This document shows, piece after piece, positions 11,089 to 20,082 of a stretch of 64,000 nucleotides of DNA. The stretch's first letter is position 1. Each line of letters starts with the position of its first letter. Under the pieces are notes generated by a model, which was given only the letters and a program-made list of their open reading frames with translations, searched no databases and was not told the origin of the DNA. This DNA is from Providencia burhodogranariea DSM 19968. Lineage in GTDB: Bacteria > Pseudomonadota > Gammaproteobacteria > Enterobacterales > Enterobacteriaceae. The stretch spans positions 134,387 to 198,386 of the forward strand of contig NZ_KB233222.1 in the NCBI RefSeq assembly GCF_000314855.2, given 5' to 3'. Position numbers and translations under genes: made by a program.

Positions 11089-12024
11089 TTATTCGGCTTT
11101 TTGTCCAACCAGTATTTGTTGATTACTCGCAAGGCGTATTTTTCCGGTGAGTGCCAATTGGCTATCACCTTGAAGTGAAAAATTCATCGCTGAAATTAAT
11201 CCTTTGATATCAATTTTATTCTGTGGGCACATAAAGCTATCTTTACATTGATATTGATGACTTTCGAGTAAAATAGAGCGGCCCGTTAATTTACTGTTTT
11301 CACCGAGCTCAAAATGACTACCTTGGCTATGGGGAACAGCTGTTTTGTGTCTAACACCAGATCGTAAAATACCTTCACGAATTGAAAGTGAAGCATTGCC
11401 CGATGTACCTAGATAGTTTTGTACTGCTGATGTAATGTTTACGGCATTTTGTAACTTAATACGGTCAGCAAATACATTGATTGCAGATAACTGAATTGGA
11501 TTAGCTTGTTGTTGATTAATCGTTACTTGGCTACCTGGCGATACAGAAAATTTTAGCTGAGTATAATCTTTTAATGGTTTAGGAAGCAGTTGGCTAGGAT
11601 TATCCTTATCTTTGATAAATTGTCGTTCAAAATTACCTGCAATCAATGATAGGCTACTGATATTACTCACTGATCCATTGCTCCACGTGATGCCATTAGG
11701 ATTGGCAATAACTAGGTTTGCAACTTGCCCTTTAATACCAAGAATTCCTTGAATATTTGAGGCTTGAGAGCCAGTCACTTCCGCCAGTATTAGCTGTGCT
11801 GCTTTACCACCAAGAGTGCTGTTATCATTGATATCATTATTAAAAACTAAACCATGTTCATTGGAAGATAATGCTTCAAAGGTATTAAAAGAAACATGAT
11901 TTTCAAGTGGTGCAGCGATATTGATGATTTTAGCTTTACTGATATCGACGGGGGATGATGCGATGGTCGTGCTGTGAATGAATAATAATATGAGTGGGGT
12001 AAAACATATTTTTGATGACTTCAT
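11089..12024 (-). CDS. Solitary TPS-domain (filamentous haemagglutinin N-terminal-like) secreted protein
   Basis: The 311-residue product has a signal peptide (about 1-23) and then a TPS secretion domain of the TpsA exoprotein family. The signs are the early NIAAPLENHVSFNTFEAL region, the AxLIL/G segment near 75-82 and the NPNG motif at 108-111 (ANPNGITWSNG). A CKDSFMC Cys pair lies near residue 260. TpsA proteins usually run to over 1000 residues with long beta-helix repeats; this one stops after the TPS domain. No TpsB/FhaC-type transporter gene is nearby. The start at 12024 is chosen for its AAGGAG site and signal peptide; an upstream in-frame ATG at 12072 lacks both. It may be a truncated relic or a short effector or inhibitor; I cannot tell which. 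Confidence 0.75.
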   Translation of the reverse strand: MKSSKICFTPLILLFIHSTTIASSPVDISKAKIINIAAPLENHVSFNTFEALSSNEHGLVFNNDINDNSTLGGKAAQLILAEVTGSQASNIQGILGIKGQVANLVIANPNGITWSNGSVSNISSLSLIAGNFERQFIKDKDNPSQLLPKPLKDYTQLKFSVSPGSQVTINQQQANPIQLSAINVFADRIKLQNAVNITSAVQNYLGTSGNASLSIREGILRSGVRHKTAVPHSQGSHFELGENSKLTGRSILLESHQYQCKDSFMCPQNKIDIKGLISAMNFSLQGDSQLALTGKIRLASNQQILVGQKAE

Positions 12025-12239
12025 GGTTGTGCTCCTTGCTGTGAATAATTCCTTGCATTGGAGTATAGCCAAGCCTAAACCATTTTTGACCTATCAAAAA
12101 ATATAATGTGATAAATAAAAAAGAATACATTAGTAATCTTCATTAGTTATCTATTTATTTTGTTTTTAATATTTTTGTTGCTTATGTTTGCATGCCATAA
12201 CATCAGTGCTCTACTTCATTATAAAGCAGAGCACATCTA

Positions 12240-12695
12240 TTATGCGTTTATGGCTTCTTGTGGAACATTGCGGAAGCTGATCGCAAGGCGGTTATAAGCA
12301 TTAATAAGGCCTATAGCCATTGTCAAATCTGCTAGCTCTTTGTCCTCAAATACAGCTGATGCTGCTTCAAATGCCTCGTCCGGTACGTGAGTTTCAGAAA
12401 CACGAGTGACTATTTCAGCCCAAGCTAGAGCTGCTTTTTCTCGTTCATTGAAAACATTTCCAGATTCATTCCAAACTTGTACAAGAGCCAATTTTACAGG
12501 ATTCAGCCCTTTTTTAAGCAGATCGCGTGTGTGCATGTCGAGGCAAAATGCACATCCATTAATCTGGCTCACACGTAAATTAACCAGCTCTATTAAGGTA
12601 TTTTCTAATCCACACTGTGCAATATAGGCATATATGCCACCAAGTGCTTTTACGCCTGCTGGAGAGGTTTTTGTATAATCGATACGTTGGGTCAT
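12240..12695 (-). CDS. Carboxymuconolactone decarboxylase / AhpD-like family protein
   Basis: The 151-residue protein is of the all-helical CMD/AhpD family. It has the CAFCLDMH motif (CxxC...H, near residues 52-59) that serves as a peroxidatic or redox centre in AhpD-like enzymes, and the expected C-terminal AxGLINAYNRLAISFR segment. A role in peroxide or electrophile defence is inferred; a decarboxylase role is unlikely in this motif group. The gene is divergent from a MocR-type regulator across a ~210-base gap, the arrangement usually seen when the regulator controls its neighbour. Confidence 0.88.
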   Translation of the reverse strand: MTQRIDYTKTSPAGVKALGGIYAYIAQCGLENTLIELVNLRVSQINGCAFCLDMHTRDLLKKGLNPVKLALVQVWNESGNVFNEREKAALAWAEIVTRVSETHVPDEAFEAASAVFEDKELADLTMAIGLINAYNRLAISFRNVPQEAINA

Positions 12696-12907
12696 TGAGT
12701 TTTTCCTATTAGCTGGTTAGGGTTTAAAGATTAACAGCTATAGGTGCAAAAAAAAGAACCAAAAATGAATTTTTATGATGTACCACGAAGATGAATAAAT
12801 GCTTTTTAGTCAATCGTTAGCGTTATTGTTAAAGTCATTTTGACTTATTAATTTTGATGGGGTGTGTAGGAATTGCCTCATAGAGGTTCAAGTAATAGGT
12901 GATTTTA

Positions 12908-14317
12908 ATGCCAAAAAATACATTCAAACTAGAGATTGAGCGTTCAATACGAATTTCACTTTCTGAGCAAATACGAACGAGAATAACGGAAGCTATCAAG
13001 AGTGGTGTTCTTACACCGGGTACTCGTTTACCTTCTTGGATAGATCTGGCTAAGCAATTGGGTATATCCAGAGGTACAGTGAAAACGGCTTATGAGCGCT
13101 TAAGCGATGAACAATTAGTTACATCCTCCCGTTCGAAAGGAACATGTGTTGCTGAGTATTTGCCTGTTAAAAATAAAGGATTTATTAAGTCTGAGCAGCT
13201 CCCAAGGACATCAATTTATCAAGATTTCTTTTTTCCAAAAGGGCATTTCAAGATGGGAATACCTGCGAGTGATGCATTTCCTTCAACATTATTTGCTCGT
13301 TTGTTTTCAGCATCTGCACGAAAGCGTATCTCATCACAACAACTTTATGCAGATCCTCGAGGCGAAATGGAATTAAAAAGAGAGATTGCTGTACAGTTAG
13401 CCTTATCTCGTGGTGTTAATTGTCATCCATCACAAATTTTTATTACCTCTGGCTTCACTGGGGCAATGGGGACCATTCTTCATGCTCTCGGTCTATATGG
13501 AAAAAAAGTTTGGGTAGAAAATCCAGGGTTTCCTCCCGCACGTAGAGCATTAGAAATTGCAGGATTAACCCTTGCTCCTATACCCGTAGATGCCGAAGGC
13601 ATTGATGTTAGTTATGGTGAGTTAAATGCAAATGATGCTGCGCTAGTATTGATCACTCCCGGTCAACAGGCTCCTTTAGGTGTAACATTATCGCTTGAAA
13701 GACGCAGTCAACTTTTGGCATGGGCTGAACGAAAACAAAGTTGGATTATTGAAGACGATTATCTTGGTGAATTACAGTTAACTCGTCGCGCAGCTCCTGC
13801 ATTGGTATCAATGGACCAGAGAGGGCGCGTAATTTATGTTGGCTCGTTTAGCAAAACTATCAGTCCCACTCTTCGTCTCGGTTTTATGGTTGTTCCGCTA
13901 TCTTTAATTGATACTGTGTCTGATGTTGTTGCGAGTTTAGCACCGGCTCCTGATCCTGCATTGCAAATGGCAGCTAAAGCTTTTTTGCATGAAGGGCATT
14001 TTTTACGTCATCTACGTAAAATGAAGCGTACCTACATGTCTCGGAGCGATAGTCTATTGTCGACCTTGAAGGGGATGGGTTATGAAGCTGAAATTAATGG
14101 GCTTTCTGTATTGCTAAAGCTACCAAAAAGTACCGATGACATCATGATTGCCCGTTACGCATATCATGATAATCTCGCGCCGTCTCCATTATCGGCATGG
14201 TACATACCTGATACGTCATTTCAGTCAGGGTTATTACTTGGAATTGCTGATAAAGAAGGAGAGGAAATACTTAATGCATGTAAACGGCTCGACCAACTAA
14301 TTCGTAGGTTTTTGTGA
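12908..14317 (+). CDS. MocR/PdxR-type GntR regulator with aminotransferase-like domain
   Basis: The 469-residue protein joins an N-terminal GntR winged helix (about 10-75; PSWIDLAKQLGISRGTVKTAY is the recognition region) to a fold-type I aminotransferase domain (about 110-469). The putative PLP lysine is in SFSKTISPTLRLGF. MocR proteins sense PLP or amino-acid adducts and activate or repress neighbouring genes. The ATG at 12908 follows AGGTGA at good spacing, so I prefer it to the GTG at 12899. It is divergent from the AhpD-like gene, its most likely target. The PdxR function (pyridoxal synthesis) is not supported, because no pdxS/pdxT gene is near. Confidence 0.9.
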   Translation: MPKNTFKLEIERSIRISLSEQIRTRITEAIKSGVLTPGTRLPSWIDLAKQLGISRGTVKTAYERLSDEQLVTSSRSKGTCVAEYLPVKNKGFIKSEQLPRTSIYQDFFFPKGHFKMGIPASDAFPSTLFARLFSASARKRISSQQLYADPRGEMELKREIAVQLALSRGVNCHPSQIFITSGFTGAMGTILHALGLYGKKVWVENPGFPPARRALEIAGLTLAPIPVDAEGIDVSYGELNANDAALVLITPGQQAPLGVTLSLERRSQLLAWAERKQSWIIEDDYLGELQLTRRAAPALVSMDQRGRVIYVGSFSKTISPTLRLGFMVVPLSLIDTVSDVVASLAPAPDPALQMAAKAFLHEGHFLRHLRKMKRTYMSRSDSLLSTLKGMGYEAEINGLSVLLKLPKSTDDIMIARYAYHDNLAPSPLSAWYIPDTSFQSGLLLGIADKEGEEILNACKRLDQLIRRFL

Positions 14318-14431
14318 TATAAATTCACCATATAATCAGTTAGATACATTGCTATAAAATATTTTATTTATCATTTTGCTAATTTTTATCACTTTTTTAA
14401 TGATGATAAATAGATAACAAAATCAATGAAT

Positions 14432-14459
14432 AAAAAAAGGGCCACATTAGTGGCCCTTT
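14432..14459 (-). terminator. Rho-independent terminator of acrAB
   Basis: AAAGGGCCAC (14436-14445) and GTGGCCCTTT (14450-14459) form a 10-bp stem around an ATTA loop. On the minus strand it is followed by a run of seven T. It also blocks read-through from the regulator gene on the plus strand. Confidence 0.92.
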
Positions 14460-14481
14460 GTCATTGCTTCATCTGAAACGA

Positions 14482-17400
14482 TTATTCAGCTTTTGTAGGT
14501 GGCTGACTAGTTTCAATATGATCAGGTTTCTTCGCGAAGCGGCGACTAATCACCACGTAGAAGACCGGAACAAAGAAGATGGCCAATGAGGTTGCTGCGA
14601 ACATACCACCCAGAACACCTGTACCTACAGAGTTCTGTGCCGCAGAGCCTGCACCATTACTAAATACTAGAGGGATAACACCTAACATAAAGGCTAATGA
14701 TGTCATAAGGATTGGTCGTAAACGCATTTTAACTGCGTTTAGTGTTGCTTCAACTAACCCTTTACCTTCTTTTTCCATTAAGTCTTTGGCGAATTCTACA
14801 ATCAATATTGCGTTCTTCGCCGATAACCCAATGGTTGTTAAGAGCCCAACCTTAAAGTAAACGTCGTTCGATAATCCACGAACAGAAGTAAATAGTAATG
14901 CACCAATGATACCAAGCGGAACGATTAACATAACCGAGAATGGTACAGACCAGCTCTCATATAATGCCGCAAGACATAGGAAGACAACAATCAGAGAGAT
15001 AGCATAGAGGGCCGGAGCCTGATTTCCAGACAAACGTTCCTGATATGACATACCTGTCCACTCATAACCAATCCCTTTCGGTAGGTTTTCAGTTGTCAGT
15101 TTTTCCATCATTAGCATGGCATCACCGGTACTTTGACCTTGTGCTGCTTGCCCTTGAATGTTCATTGATGGAACACCGTTATAACGCTCTAAACGTGGCG
15201 AACCAAATTTCCAAGGATCTTGGGACTCATCCAAAAATGCAGAGAATGGAACCATGTTTCCTTGAGCATTTCGAACATATAGCGCGCTAATGTCAGACGG
15301 TAACATACGGCTTTCAGCATCACCTTGGACGTAAACTTTCTTCACACGACCACGGTCGATAAAGTCGTTGACGTAAGTTCCACCAAATACTGAACTGAGT
15401 GTTGCGTTGATATCACTGATAGCAACACCTTGTGCCTGAGCTTTTTGCTGGTCAATGTAAATACGGTATTGAGACGTATCATCTTGACCATTAGGACGTA
15501 CACCTTGCAATATTTCAGGGTGTTGGGCAGCTAAGCCAAGTAACTGATTTCGAGCTGCCATCAGGGCATCATGTCCTAAGCCAGCTTGGTCAACCAATTC
15601 AAAGTCAAAACCATTGGCAGTACCTAATTCGACAATAGCCGGTAGGTTAAAGGCGTAAATCAACGCTTCTTGTTTTGACGATAACCCCGCGTTTGCACGA
15701 GCGACAATAGCTTCAACCTTGTTTTCTGCGCCTGTACGCTCGCTCCAGTTCTTAAGAACCACGAACGCTAGACCCATATTTTGGCCTTGACCCGCAAAGC
15801 TAAATCCACCAACAGTAAACACGGATTCGACATTATGTTCTTCTTTGGTATGGAAATAGTCATTCACTTCTTCTAATACGGCTTGTGTTTGCTCTTGCGT
15901 TGATCCTGGTGGTAATTGAACCATCGCTAAGAATACACCTTGGTCTTCTTCTGGTAAGAATGAAGAAGGGAGGCGGATAAACATAAATGCCATAAGAGCA
16001 ACTAAAGCTAGATAAATTAGTAAGTAACGACCTGTACCATTTAACATGCGGCTAATACTATCGGTATAGTGATGAGCCTGCTTTTCAAATGTCCGGTTAA
16101 ACCAACCAAAGAACCCTTTTTTGTCACCATGGTCGCCTTTTTTAATAGGTTTCAACATGGTAGCGCAAAGTGCCGGGGTTAAAATCATCGCAACCAGTAC
16201 GGATAACACCATTGCTGAGACGATGGTAATAGAGAACTGACGGTAAATTGCCCCTGTTGAGCCTCCGAAGAAAGCCATTGGGATAAATACCGCAGAAAGT
16301 ACCATTGCAATACCGACTAACGCACCTTGAATCTGCTCCATCGACTTCTTGGTAGCTTCTTTTGGTGGTAAGCCTTCTTCTTGCATTACACGCTCAACGT
16401 TTTCAACAACAACGATGGCATCATCTACAAGTAGACCGATAGCAAGAACCATCGCAAACATGGTTAAGGTGTTAATGGAGTACCCAAACGCGGATAAGAT
16501 CGCGAATGTTCCCAGTAGTACGACTGGCACGGCAATAGTTGGGATCAGTGTGGCGCGCACGTTCTGAAGGAACAAGTACATTACCACAACGACCAACATG
16601 ATTGCTTCGACGAGCGTTTTAACAACCTCATTAATCGAAATTTTAACGAATGGCGTTGTATCATATGGATAAACGATTTGTAGCCCTTCAGGGAAGAAAG
16701 GTTCCATACCTGCCAATGCCGCACGTACGTTATTCGAGGTCTCTAATGCGTTAGCGCCAGTTGCTAACTTAATACCAATACCAGCTGCAGGTTTATTATT
16801 AAAACGTGCAGTGGTGCTGTAGTTTTCAGCGCCAAGCTCAACACTTGCAACATCTTTTAAGCGTACCTGTGACCCATCCTGATTGACGCGTAGTAGGATG
16901 TTGGCAAATTCATCAGGGTTGTTTAAACGTGTTTGCGCGATAATTGAGACGTTTAAGCGCTGTCCTGCCACAGGTGGTGTCCCACCTAATTGACCAGCAG
17001 CAACTTGGTTGTTTTGAACTTTAATCGCATTGATGACATCAGTGGTTGTCATATTGTACTTAACGAGTTGCTCAGGCTTTAACCAGATGCGCATCGCATA
17101 TTGCGTACCAAATAACTGGGTTTCACCAACACCATTAACTCGGCTAAGTGGATCTTTAATGTTTGAACCCACATAGTCGGCAATATCGTATTGCCCCATT
17201 GAACCATCGGATGAAACGAAACCCGCTACCATTAAGAAAGAACTGGTAGATTTATCAACACTGATACCTTGCTGCTGTACTTCTTGTGGAAGTAAAGGCA
17301 TAGCAAGTTGTAATTTGTTTTGCACCTGAACCTGTGCGATATCACCATCAGTACCTGCTTCAAACGTTAGCATAATACTTGCAGAGCCTGATGAGTCACT

Positions 17401-17643
17401 GGTTGATGACATATATACCAAGTTATCGATACCATTCATGTTCTGTTCGATAACCTGAGTCACTGTGTTTTGTACCGTCGTTGCATCCGCACCCGGATAA
17501 TTTGCCGAGATAGAGACGGACGGCGGTGCAATGGTCGGGTACTGAGCCACAGGTAACTTGATAATTGCCAACAGACCAGCAAGCATGATGATAATCGCAA
17601 TTACCCATGCAAAAATTGGTCTATCAATAAAAAACTTAGGCAT
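14482..17643 (-). CDS. acrB: AcrB, RND multidrug efflux pump inner-membrane transporter
   Basis: AcrB is the proton-driven trimeric pump of the AcrA-AcrB-TolC tripartite system. The 1053-residue protein begins [17 protein letters not shown] and has the RND two-fold repeat with 12 membrane segments and two large periplasmic loops. The proton-relay Asp pair is in [13 protein letters not shown] (around 404-415). HAE1-family length and landmarks are intact. It follows acrA after 15 bases as an operon. The tail differs from E. coli but the core is complete. Likely substrates are bile salts, dyes and lipophilic antibiotics. Confidence 0.98.
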   Translation of the reverse strand: MPKFFIDRPIFAWVIAIIIMLAGLLAIIKLPVAQYPTIAPPSVSISANYPGADATTVQNTVTQVIEQNMNGIDNLVYMSSTSDSSGSASIMLTFEAGTDGDIAQVQVQNKLQLAMPLLPQEVQQQGISVDKSTSSFLMVAGFVSSDGSMGQYDIADYVGSNIKDPLSRVNGVGETQLFGTQYAMRIWLKPEQLVKYNMTTTDVINAIKVQNNQVAAGQLGGTPPVAGQRLNVSIIAQTRLNNPDEFANILLRVNQDGSQVRLKDVASVELGAENYSTTARFNNKPAAGIGIKLATGANALETSNNVRAALAGMEPFFPEGLQIVYPYDTTPFVKISINEVVKTLVEAIMLVVVVMYLFLQNVRATLIPTIAVPVVLLGTFAILSAFGYSINTLTMFAMVLAIGLLVDDAIVVVENVERVMQEEGLPPKEATKKSMEQIQGALVGIAMVLSAVFIPMAFFGGSTGAIYRQFSITIVSAMVLSVLVAMILTPALCATMLKPIKKGDHGDKKGFFGWFNRTFEKQAHHYTDSISRMLNGTGRYLLIYLALVALMAFMFIRLPSSFLPEEDQGVFLAMVQLPPGSTQEQTQAVLEEVNDYFHTKEEHNVESVFTVGGFSFAGQGQNMGLAFVVLKNWSERTGAENKVEAIVARANAGLSSKQEALIYAFNLPAIVELGTANGFDFELVDQAGLGHDALMAARNQLLGLAAQHPEILQGVRPNGQDDTSQYRIYIDQQKAQAQGVAISDINATLSSVFGGTYVNDFIDRGRVKKVYVQGDAESRMLPSDISALYVRNAQGNMVPFSAFLDESQDPWKFGSPRLERYNGVPSMNIQGQAAQGQSTGDAMLMMEKLTTENLPKGIGYEWTGMSYQERLSGNQAPALYAISLIVVFLCLAALYESWSVPFSVMLIVPLGIIGALLFTSVRGLSNDVYFKVGLLTTIGLSAKNAILIVEFAKDLMEKEGKGLVEATLNAVKMRLRPILMTSLAFMLGVIPLVFSNGAGSAAQNSVGTGVLGGMFAATSLAIFFVPVFYVVISRRFAKKPDHIETSQPPTKAE

Positions 17644-17658
17644 TAATCAACCGCTCCC

Positions 17659-18846
17659 TTATTTAGACTTTTCTTCAGGTTTAGCCTGATTGTCTATGGA
17701 TTGCGTTTCTAAATTTGCTTCCTTAGGAACGACAACAACACCCGGTTTGATTTTTTGTAGGCCAATCACAATGACGCGATCTCCTGCCTGCAAGCCATCA
17801 CTTATTAGCCATTTATTGCCAATAGCTTGTGCTGTTGTCACTTTCCTGACTTCAACTTTATCCTCTGCACCAACAACCATGACTTGAGCGTCACCTTGTG
17901 GAGTACGAGATAATCCTTGTTGAGGGATCACAATCGCTTTTTCGACGACACCATCTTCTAAGATAGCGCGCACGAACATTCCGGGCATCAACTCTTTATT
18001 TGGGTTAGGGAATTGAGCTCTCATTGTGATTGAACCAGTTGTTTCATCCACAGTGACATCAGAAAACTCCAAAGTTCCTTTTTGGGCATACTCGTGACCA
18101 TTATTGATCATCAAGCTAACAGGAGCTTTACCCGGTTCTTTTTGTAGTGATCCTTTTTCAATCTCATTACGCAGACGTAAAAAGTCATCACTCGATTGAG
18201 TGACATCTACATAGATAGGATCAAGTTGCTGAACACGCATTAACTCAGTAGCTTGACCAGTTGAAACCAATGCGCCTTCAGTAACATTTGATTTCCCTGT
18301 ACGGCCACTAATTGGTGCAGTGACTTTAGTATAATTAAGATTAATACGTGCAGATTCAACAGCGGCTTCTGCGGCTTTAATGGCAGCTAAAGCTTGAGCA
18401 TAAGTTGAAGTAGCCTGATCATAATCTTGTTGGCTAATATAATTAGTTCCTAACAATGGCTTATAGCGTTTAACGGTCAAGCCCGCTAAATTTGCATTAG
18501 CTTGAGCTTTAGCAAGCTCCGCTTTAGCGCTATCGTAACTAGCTTGGTAAGGCGCTGGGTCTATCTGGTATAAAGACGTTCCCGCCTCAACATCACTGCC
18601 TTCTTTATAGTTGCGTTTGAGTATAATGCCACTTACTTGTGGGCGAACTTCAGCAACAAGAAATGCAGATGTACGGCCAGGCAATTCGGTCTTGATAGTC
18701 AGAGGTTCGGCTTTAAGCGTAACAATGCCTACTTCAGGCGCCGGGCGTTCACCGCCACCTTTCTGTTCATCGTTACAACCTGATAAAGCTAAGCCACCTG
18801 AAAGAACCAACAGAGCCAGAGGTAACACCCCCCTGTTTTTTCGCAT
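17659..18846 (-). CDS. acrA: AcrA, periplasmic membrane-fusion protein of the AcrAB pump
   Basis: The 395-residue lipoprotein has a signal sequence ending LALSGC, with Cys24 as lipid anchor. It then has the membrane-proximal barrel and lipoyl halves (VRPQVSGIILKRNYKEGSDV and the matching VTAPISGRTG region), a coiled-coil hairpin rich in Ala and Lys (about 95-165), and beta-barrel domains. GAGGTTAATTT upstream is a good ribosome site. It is the first gene of acrAB and divergent from acrR, with the shared operator in the gap. Confidence 0.97.
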   Translation of the reverse strand: MRKNRGVLPLALLVLSGGLALSGCNDEQKGGGERPAPEVGIVTLKAEPLTIKTELPGRTSAFLVAEVRPQVSGIILKRNYKEGSDVEAGTSLYQIDPAPYQASYDSAKAELAKAQANANLAGLTVKRYKPLLGTNYISQQDYDQATSTYAQALAAIKAAEAAVESARINLNYTKVTAPISGRTGKSNVTEGALVSTGQATELMRVQQLDPIYVDVTQSSDDFLRLRNEIEKGSLQKEPGKAPVSLMINNGHEYAQKGTLEFSDVTVDETTGSITMRAQFPNPNKELMPGMFVRAILEDGVVEKAIVIPQQGLSRTPQGDAQVMVVGAEDKVEVRKVTTAQAIGNKWLISDGLQAGDRVIVIGLQKIKPGVVVVPKEANLETQSIDNQAKPEEKSK

Positions 18847-18925
18847 AAATTAACCTCAATTAATCAATATGATTACAAAAAATAAGAAAAATGGTGAACA
18901 ATAAGATTTATCAACTATGTTATAG

Positions 18926-18949
18926 TACAAACATACACTAATGTATGTA
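18926..18949. promoter_or_regulatory. AcrR operator in the acrA-acrR gap
   Basis: The 24-base stretch contains ACATACAC then TAATGTATGTA, an inverted repeat closely matching the E. coli AcrR box (two TACATACAT-type half sites). It sits between the divergent acrA and acrR starts, so it can serve both promoters. Confidence 0.8.
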
Positions 18950-18977
18950 AATCAGCTTTCGACTTAAACGAGTTACA

Positions 18978-19616
18978 ATGGCACGAAAAACTAAACAACA
19001 GGCTGAAGAAACCCGTCAGGAAATTTTAGATGCTGCCATCAAAACATTTTCTGAGCGAGGAGTTTCGTCAACATCATTAGCCGATATCGCTAAGGCTGCG
19101 GGTGTGACCCGTGGCGCGATATACTGGCACTTCAAAAATAAAGTTGATCTGTTTCATCATGCTTGTGAATTTAGTGATAATCAAATACAACAGGCAGAAA
19201 GCTATTATCGTTCGAAATATAGTAATGATCCACTTGCAATTCTAAAAGAAATTTTAGTTTATATTTTGACTGATTTTATTGAAAGTTCTAAAAATCGTGC
19301 TTTGATGGATATTCTTTTTCATAAATGTGAATTGGTTGGTGAAATGGCATCACTTATCGATTTAAAAAAAGAAAATTATATGGCCAGTCATTGCCGTCTT
19401 GTTGAGCATTTACGCAATTGTATTGATATTGGGCAGCTACCTGCGAACCTTGATTTAGAAAGTGCAGCTATTTTAGTCCGTGCCATGACGGCGGGCTTAA
19501 TCGAAAACTGGTTATTACAACCAGAGAGTTTTAATATACCCGAGCGTACAGAAACTTTGGTGACGGCAATTTTAGAAACCTTAAAATACAGCCCATCATT
19601 ACGATTAAAAACATAA
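18978..19616 (+). CDS. acrR: AcrR, TetR-family repressor of acrAB
   Basis: AcrR represses acrAB and itself and releases DNA when it binds drugs or bile components. The 212-residue protein has the TetR helix-turn-helix (about 10-55; TSLADIAKAAGVTRGAIYWHF). The C-terminal ligand domain is variable, as expected. It is divergent from acrA across 131 bases containing the operator. The next gene, ychN, starts 26 bases after the stop and may be co-transcribed. Confidence 0.96.
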   Translation: MARKTKQQAEETRQEILDAAIKTFSERGVSSTSLADIAKAAGVTRGAIYWHFKNKVDLFHHACEFSDNQIQQAESYYRSKYSNDPLAILKEILVYILTDFIESSKNRALMDILFHKCELVGEMASLIDLKKENYMASHCRLVEHLRNCIDIGQLPANLDLESAAILVRAMTAGLIENWLLQPESFNIPERTETLVTAILETLKYSPSLRLKT

Positions 19617-19642
19617 CGAATTGAATAAGCAAGGAAATATAA

Positions 19643-19996
19643 ATGTCATCTATCCTTATTATCGCTAATGGCGCACCTTATGGTAATGAAACATTATTTA
19701 ATTCATTACGTTTAGCTATTACACTTAAAGAACAACATCCACAAACTGAGTTAAAATTATTTTTAATGTCAGATGCTGTCACTGCCGGCCTCAATGCTCA
19801 AAAGCCTAAAGAAGGCTATAATATCCAGCAGATGTTAGAGATTCTGACGGCGCAGCAAGTCCCCGTTAAACTATGTAAAACCTGCACCGATGCTCGCGGG
19901 ATCAGCGAATTATCGCTAGCTGATGGTGTGGAAATCGGTACTTTAGTTGAGCTTGCAAATTGGACGCTGGAAGCCGATAAAGTTCTAACATTTTAA
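19643..19996 (+). CDS. ychN: DsrE/YchN-family sulfur-relay-like protein
   Basis: The 117-residue protein matches E. coli YchN almost throughout (NGAPYGNETLFNSLRLAI, FLMSDAVTAGL, the CKTCTDARGI Cys pair near 75-78, and the end EADKVLTF). YchN is a DsrE-fold hexamer of unknown physiological role with a conserved cysteine that may take part in sulfur transfer. AAGGAAATATAA gives a good ribosome site. In E. coli the gene is elsewhere; here it lies between acrR and mscK, which are adjacent in E. coli. Confidence 0.95.
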   Translation: MSSILIIANGAPYGNETLFNSLRLAITLKEQHPQTELKLFLMSDAVTAGLNAQKPKEGYNIQQMLEILTAQQVPVKLCKTCTDARGISELSLADGVEIGTLVELANWTLEADKVLTF

Positions 19997-20082
19997 TTCT
20001 GTACCGAGGTGCTGTTAACCTTGTTATCAGTGCCGATTGGTAAGTTTATTACATGTAAATAAGACCTATTATGGGTTAAGTT

